Source: Coccinella septempunctata | Lineage: Eukaryota > Arthropoda > Insecta > Coleoptera > Coccinellidae | Length of the DNA: 64,000 nt | Reading direction: 5' to 3' | NCBI RefSeq assembly: GCF_907165205.1 | Contig: NC_058190.1 | Coordinates: 40,412,116-40,476,115 of the forward strand | Shown here: positions 59,330 to 64,000 of the stretch, one piece after another | How positions within the stretch are numbered: the first letter of the stretch is position 1 | Layout: each line of letters begins with the position of its first letter | Notes under the pieces: model-generated | What the model was told of the DNA's origin: nothing | The model's database searches: none | The model's input: only the letters and a program-made list of their open reading frames with translations | Translations under genes and position numbers: made by a program

Positions 59330-59419
59330 CTGTAACAAAAAAAAACTTCTCAATAACGAGCACATCGATGGGAAGGGAAAGCATCCAGAGTCTTTATCTA
59401 CCTCGCACATCGGCAGCTA

Positions 59420-59922
59420 ATGGAGATATTTTGAAAATAGTTTTTTGTGATGTGTTTAGGATATTCAAATTTAAAAAAATATACATTTCATATATACAGG
59501 GTGTTCGAAAACAAAGATACAGACCAAAGTAAGAGTTTTTTAAATGTAACACGCTGTATTTGACCTCAAAAATGGAACTGCAAGCTCAAATTATGAGTTT
59601 CCTAAGATCACTTATATCTTAGAAGCACCATTCACGAGAAAATGGCAAAAATTGAAAATATGGAGTTTTTTTGAAAAGCAATTATAGAAGAAACCAGTAA
59701 CGACAGCGATACAAACAGCATTTTTTTGGCTACTGCTTTAGAGGAAAATAATTAATTTTCAATCATCAACTACAAACAATGGTCAGAAACTTTCTTATTT
59801 CAAATGGCAAGTGAAAATCAATTTCGATATTATCTTTATAAGGTTTTCCTACACCTAAACCTGATAGTTGCTCAGCAATTTTCGATTTTTAATTCGTTTG
59901 TGGTGGGCCACCGGGTATATTT
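59420..59922. mobile_element. Family C element, copy C2 (shortened)
   Basis: Shares TGACCTCAAAAATGGAA, the ACAGGGTGTTCG region and the final GGTGGGCCACCGGGTATAT with C1. The left terminus is truncated. It starts about 90 bp upstream (on sbb's strand) of an sbb splice acceptor. Confidence 0.65.
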
Positions 59923-60603
59923 AGAAGTATGTACCACCTACAACAAGAGCTTTCATGAAAATTTCCATTGATAATACTGTTTTTCAATGTTTTTAATCGA
60001 AATTCCAAGAATATATTCGTAACAATTCCACTGAAAAGAATCATTACTGAACAGAAAACGAAAGAATATATTTATATTGCTTGGAATGTTGGAAAATGAT
60101 CCATTATATTCCAATCAAGTTGGCACTCATGAGTTGGCAGACAGACTAATAGTCCAACATTTTGCCAACATGTGCTAATTCACATTGTAAAATAAGTTAA
60201 ATTTATCACTGCCCATGTTTCGAATCGTAAAATCAAATTACCGATAATAAATATCTCGTAAAGAAACTTATTTCGAACTGTAATAAAGTTTTCAGCTTAA
60301 CTGAGGAATTTACGTCTATTTAATTTCAGCACTCAGAAATTATTACTGGTTTGGTAACTATACCAATGTGCAGTTTTGAATAATATAGGAAGAAAAAGAA
60401 TAGTTTACTGAAAACTCTAAAGATAAATAGAGCTCTCTCAATGGTTGGAAGAGTTTTGGAAGAATGCATAGCTTGTTTCAATTCAAACGCTTTGTAGATG
60501 AACCAAACTAATGGTTGTATTCTGCTTTTCATCTGCAATTTACAAATCTGTAGCGTACGATCTGTCAGTGTACGATTGACAGATTCGTAAATAAATAATG
60601 AAA
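59923..60603. other. sbb upstream intron, nothing recognised
   Basis: No exon or element seen. CGTACGATCTGTCAGTGTACG at about 60555 is a short imperfect palindrome. Confidence 0.45.
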
Positions 60604-60611
60604 TTCTGGAG

Positions 60612-61879
60612 CAAAGATTATAGAGTAGAAAAATAGGAAACGAAGCGACTAAAGTGATGTGAGCGCCATCTGTGTTTCAAATGAGTTTTTAAAGCCCTAA
60701 GACTGGTTAAAATATTAATTCGAGAGACATATGAGATTTTGCGAGATGTCAGAATCATATGGGCATTTTGATCAAACAGGTTTTGAATGTTTTGATTCTC
60801 GTTTCCATAGACAACCTCGTATCGCCTTTTGTTTTTCAAGCCCGTTCTAGTTGCTGATTATTGAAATTTTTGTCTAATTTCTTGGTGAAAACCTCAGAAT
60901 ATCGTTCGAAAATTATTGTATGGTGAAGAACTCTGGATCAAATAAAACGAATTTTACTAAGGAAAATGGGAATGTAAGTATTAAAACTGGTAACATGTGA
61001 CTCGGTCATTCATTGATTTTTATTTTCAGTGCTACGAAGTGGATAAAATTTTCCGGGCCTGCAAACACTACTGACTACACAATGTGCAATGAACATTTTA
61101 CTGCAAGTCGATTGAGAACTGTTCATCCACGTAAATTGTTGTATGCAGAAAGCATCCCTTACATGAAGGGATCATTTAGGGCAAATTATGTCATTTATAC
61201 GTCCATTCAAAGATTTTCAATTGCCTTCAATATATTCAGAAATGCACAAGTACAGACAGGAATTCCTGTCTGCATGCCGCTAAAAACCTTCATTTCATTA
61301 TATTTCAGACACTAAAACTATCATCACAGGTATATTGAATATTGGTTCATATCAATTTCTGATATAAATTGTACAAATTCAATTCAGTTTATTGATTCAA
61401 AACGTTTTCACAGAAAAAACATCTTTGACGTAACCATAGCAGATAACCATGTACTCTTGTATCCTAGTCAAAGCTCTATTCGTTGTCCATAATTTCAAAT
61501 TTTCGTAAATTTTTTATAGATTGCAAATAAAAATTTATCACATCCAACAGCGTATTTCATTGATAGCAATCGATTCCAAACAATGTTCAGATGAAAACTA
61601 ACATCCTCTTCACAAAACAAAACCATCCTTTTGTTTTGTCGCTCAGGATGTTTGTTTTCTGGTCTCAACAAGGTCAATATTGAAATTCAATACAAGGAAT
61701 AGAATTCGAATTTCGCGCCCCTCAATTCTAAAACAGAAAACTGAAAACAGTTTTTCTGTATTGATAATACGTTTTCAACGCCATCTCATTGTTAAATGTG
61801 TTTTCACTGTATAAAATGTAGTCGGTTTTAGTACTAGCGATATAAGTGCGTTTCCTATCTTTCTACTCTATAATCTTTG
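60612..61879. mobile_element. P-element-like transposon, internally deleted or decayed
   Basis: Inverted terminal repeats of 31 bp (60612-60642 and 61849-61879) start CAAAGATTATAGAGTAGAAA and differ at one position. The element is bounded by a perfect 8 bp direct repeat TTCTGGAG (60604-60611 and 61880-61887). Inside lies a THAP-like zinc-finger remnant. A 31 bp inverted repeat, an 8 bp target duplication and a THAP domain together are the hallmarks of the P-element superfamily. At 1,268 bp it is far too short for a full transposase. hAT elements also make 8 bp duplications but do not carry THAP. Confidence 0.8.
60920..61315 (+). pseudogene. THAP-type zinc-finger transposase remnant
   Basis: A short exon (60920-60973, MVKNSGSNKTNF) is followed by a 56 bp intron-like gap (GTAAGT to TTTTCAG). 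The next exon contains KWIKFSG, YTMCNEHFTASRLR and PRKLLYAESIPYM, matching the tryptophan, C-x-x-H-F and A-V-P box spacing of THAP domains. The two pieces are not in the same frame, and the N-terminal zinc cysteines are absent, so it is broken. Nothing of the catalytic region remains. Confidence 0.5.
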
Positions 61880-61887
61880 TTCTGGAG

Positions 61888-62478
61888 ATGTTCCTGTTAG
61901 TGTTACTTTTGAACTACTTATCGTAAATAGTTACGGATTCCAGCTACAGATCACTAAAAACGTCCAGAATTGAAGTTTTCCTGTAAGCTAAGGTATAGAA
62001 CACCTTCTACATTATCTCAATCTTTTTCAGTCCGATGTACGAAAATTATAGAAAAGCATATCGATAATAATGAAAGTACCCATGCTAATGGCTGCTTTGT
62101 GGTGTGTTAAAACGGATATCACTTCGTGAACGGCTGAAAGGAAGAAAAATACCGATAAACCAATTCTGTATGCGTTGAACGAATTAATTGATAAATTGTA
62201 GTCTCGAATTATCGTAAATATCCATGTCGAAATTCTAAACAGGACGTCGTTATGTATTAATTATAGCTCTGTCGGTTATTGCGATTTATGCATGAGGCAT
62301 TTATATTCATATTGCCGTATGAATTAATGCCGAGTGAAATGTGATATTTCAAATGCCAAGAAGTGTGAATTCTGGTCTCGTTTTTCTGTGAAAGGCCAAA
62401 CCATCCGGTAGACGGGATTTTTGTCGAATTCCAACTTTTTTTTCAGTCAAGAATGAATGAAGATTAGACCGCGCTATA
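61888..62478. other. sbb upstream intron, nothing recognised
   Basis: No exon or element end seen. Confidence 0.45.
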
Positions 62479-63153
62479 CAGGGTGGGTCTTAGACTAGTA
62501 CAAATGTTTCAACAGTAGATTCTTGAACTCGAAAGGAACACTTTTTTGCCCTACCATTTTTCAGGAACAGGCTTGGTTTAAAAGATACCGGCTGTTGACA
62601 ACACATAAAAAAAATATTATTTTTACTTCTCACAAACGGTTTTATCGAATGAAATGAATTTCGGTGAATAGATTTTCATTTATTTGATGAATCTATTCCG
62701 AACACAAGATATCACCCACGTCTTCCAGATTTCTCATTACTATGAAAGTACCAAGAATTCAAAGAACCCAACTCTTGAAACTAAGTTGGACGCTATACTA
62801 TCTAATAAATATTTAAATGTTTTGTAAAATAAAAGTATTCTTCATATTTTTCCATATAATGAGCCGTTTTCGAGTAATCTGATGTTCAAAAATTAAAAAG
62901 GAACTGCCAAATTTGAAAAGGTGGGTAGTGGCTGAATACAACTCTGTTTAAAAGATCCACAGATGTGTAGTGTCATAGATTAAGCTAGTTATTTTATTTT
63001 TCCAGGGGTGGCACATTATAAAAATTTAAGATGGCTATATCTTTTTATCAGGGCCGAATAAGAAAAAATGGTAGGACCTATAGGAAAAAAGGGTTTCTTT
63101 TGACTTCAAGAATCTACTGTCAAAATATTTGTACGAGTCAAAGACTCACCCTG
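62479..63153. mobile_element. Family A MITE, copy A7
   Basis: Starts CAGGGTGGGTCTTAGACTAG and ends GTCAAAGACTCACCCTG with TA on both sides. Full length, 675 bp. Confidence 0.8.
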
Positions 63154-63438
63154 TATAGCAAATCAGCAGTGATACTGAAGTTATCAAAAGGGTATCGTTA
63201 TCATGACTTTTTTTATGTTATGATTACTACGTTCAGTAAGGAAATTACTGAAGAAATAACTAAATATTCGTATTCGTTTCATGCCAGTTTGTTTTGTTCA
63301 ATATAATTTTAAGGAAATGGCTGAAACTCCACTGCAATTCTCCTGTTTCTAAGAGAGACTTTCTTTATTTCATTAAGATAATAGAAAGTTTCAACCAAAT
63401 ATTCAATTTTCCAACAGAATTATTCTGGAATAGACATT

Positions 63439-63472
63439 CAGGGTGAGTCTAGGACTCGTAAATATTTTGCAA
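63439..63472. repeat. Solitary family A left end
   Basis: CAGGGTGAGTCTAGGACTCG, then AAATATTTTG, is cut off after about 34 bp where the next inverted repeat begins, suggesting an insertion into an A copy. Confidence 0.6.
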
Positions 63473-63813
63473 CACTGGTTTTTCCGACAATAAAAATTAC
63501 TATTTAAATCCTTAATTAATTTTGAGCAAATTCGGTCCCTTGACTTTTCGCTGTACGAGGCAAAGTTTTCGGTTAAAACACATTCTCATGCATGAAGAAA
63601 TCGCCAAAATTTGATATATTAGGTACATAATAATAATAAGACCATTTTTGCTATATCCAATTTTGGCGATTTCTTCATGCATGAGAATGTGTTTGATTTT
63701 TTTAACCGGAAACGGTGCCTCGTATAGCAAAAAGTCAAGAAACCGAATTTGCTCCAAATTAAATAAGGATTCAAATAGTAATTTTTATTGTCGGAAAAAC
63801 CAGTGGCGTATCA
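63473..63813. mobile_element. Fold-back element with CACTGGTTTTTCCG ends
   Basis: The left end CACTGGTTTTTCCGACAATA is mirrored by the right end CGGAAAAACCAGTG. The arms of about 150 bp pair through GAAGAAATCGCCAAAAT and its complement; the loop is about 35 bp. A short CAGTGGCGTA element (about 63804-63866, closing with ACGCCACTG) overlaps its right edge. No coding capacity. Confidence 0.7.
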
Positions 63814-63866
63814 TTTTTTTATCTGAAAATATTCAGTCTCGCTGCAGTACGGACGCCACTGGTAGA

Positions 63867-64000
63867 ATAGAAAAGAAATGTTTTTATGCAAAAAGTGCTC
63901 CTTGACGCTCGAAACCCATGTCTCAAATTTCATGAAAATGATTCAAGCAGTGTGAAAGTTATTAATAAGAAACATTTTTTTTTCTATAATTTCAACACCC
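63867..64000. other. Window end, nothing recognised
   Basis: AT-rich sequence that is cut by the window edge. Confidence 0.4.

Noticed and set aside
1..64000. CRISPR arrays, rRNA or tRNA genes
   Set aside because: None seen. The window is eukaryotic, and no cloverleaf with A/B boxes was recognised by eye.

Overview
The window looks like AT-rich nuclear DNA from an insect. It has short phase-conserved exons with GT/AG introns, an insect-type telomeric pentamer (AACCT/TTAGG), and three genes whose proteins resemble insect families. A beetle is my best guess from the repeat landscape, but the sequence alone does not prove the order. All gene names come from recognising protein motifs by eye; no database search was run.

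Layout: 1-33.5 kb holds no host gene that I can support. It is mostly short non-autonomous DNA transposons and fold-back elements. 33.5-39.4 kb (+) is a follistatin gene: the cysteine-rich N-terminal domain, three follistatin/Kazal modules and a tiny last exon. Its signal-peptide exon is not identified. 43.0-50.6 kb (+) is a complete eight-exon, strongly divergent nicotinic-receptor-like cys-loop subunit. Two small secreted-protein exons lie antisense inside its first intron and look like a diverged pair. 52.5-59.3 kb (-) is the 3' part of scribbler/brakeless (ZNF608/609 family): six exons with one C2H2 finger, a long low-complexity Pro/Gln-rich exon and a 21-residue terminal exon. Its 5' end lies beyond the window. 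The nAChR-like gene and sbb converge tail to tail.

Repeats: at least five families (here A, B, E, G, plus several solitary ends) share a terminal CAGGGTG next to TA but have unrelated interiors. Family D (about 1.1-1.4 kb, TA target) occurs three times, two copies facing each other as a 3.4 kb palindrome, and all three carry an open exon-like transposase fragment. Inside the sbb upstream intron lies a 1,268 bp element with 31 bp inverted repeats, a perfect 8 bp target duplication and a THAP-like remnant, which is the signature of the P-element superfamily. A 120 bp duplication separated by five AACCT units marks an apparent repair event at 30.4 kb.

Functionally the three genes are unrelated: extracellular TGF-beta/activin antagonism (follistatin), ligand-gated ion conductance (nAChR-like) and nuclear transcriptional corepression (sbb). 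I see no sign that they form a joint system. The least explained items are the antisense secreted pair, the CAGGGTG element guild, the telomere-repeat duplication and the P-like element.
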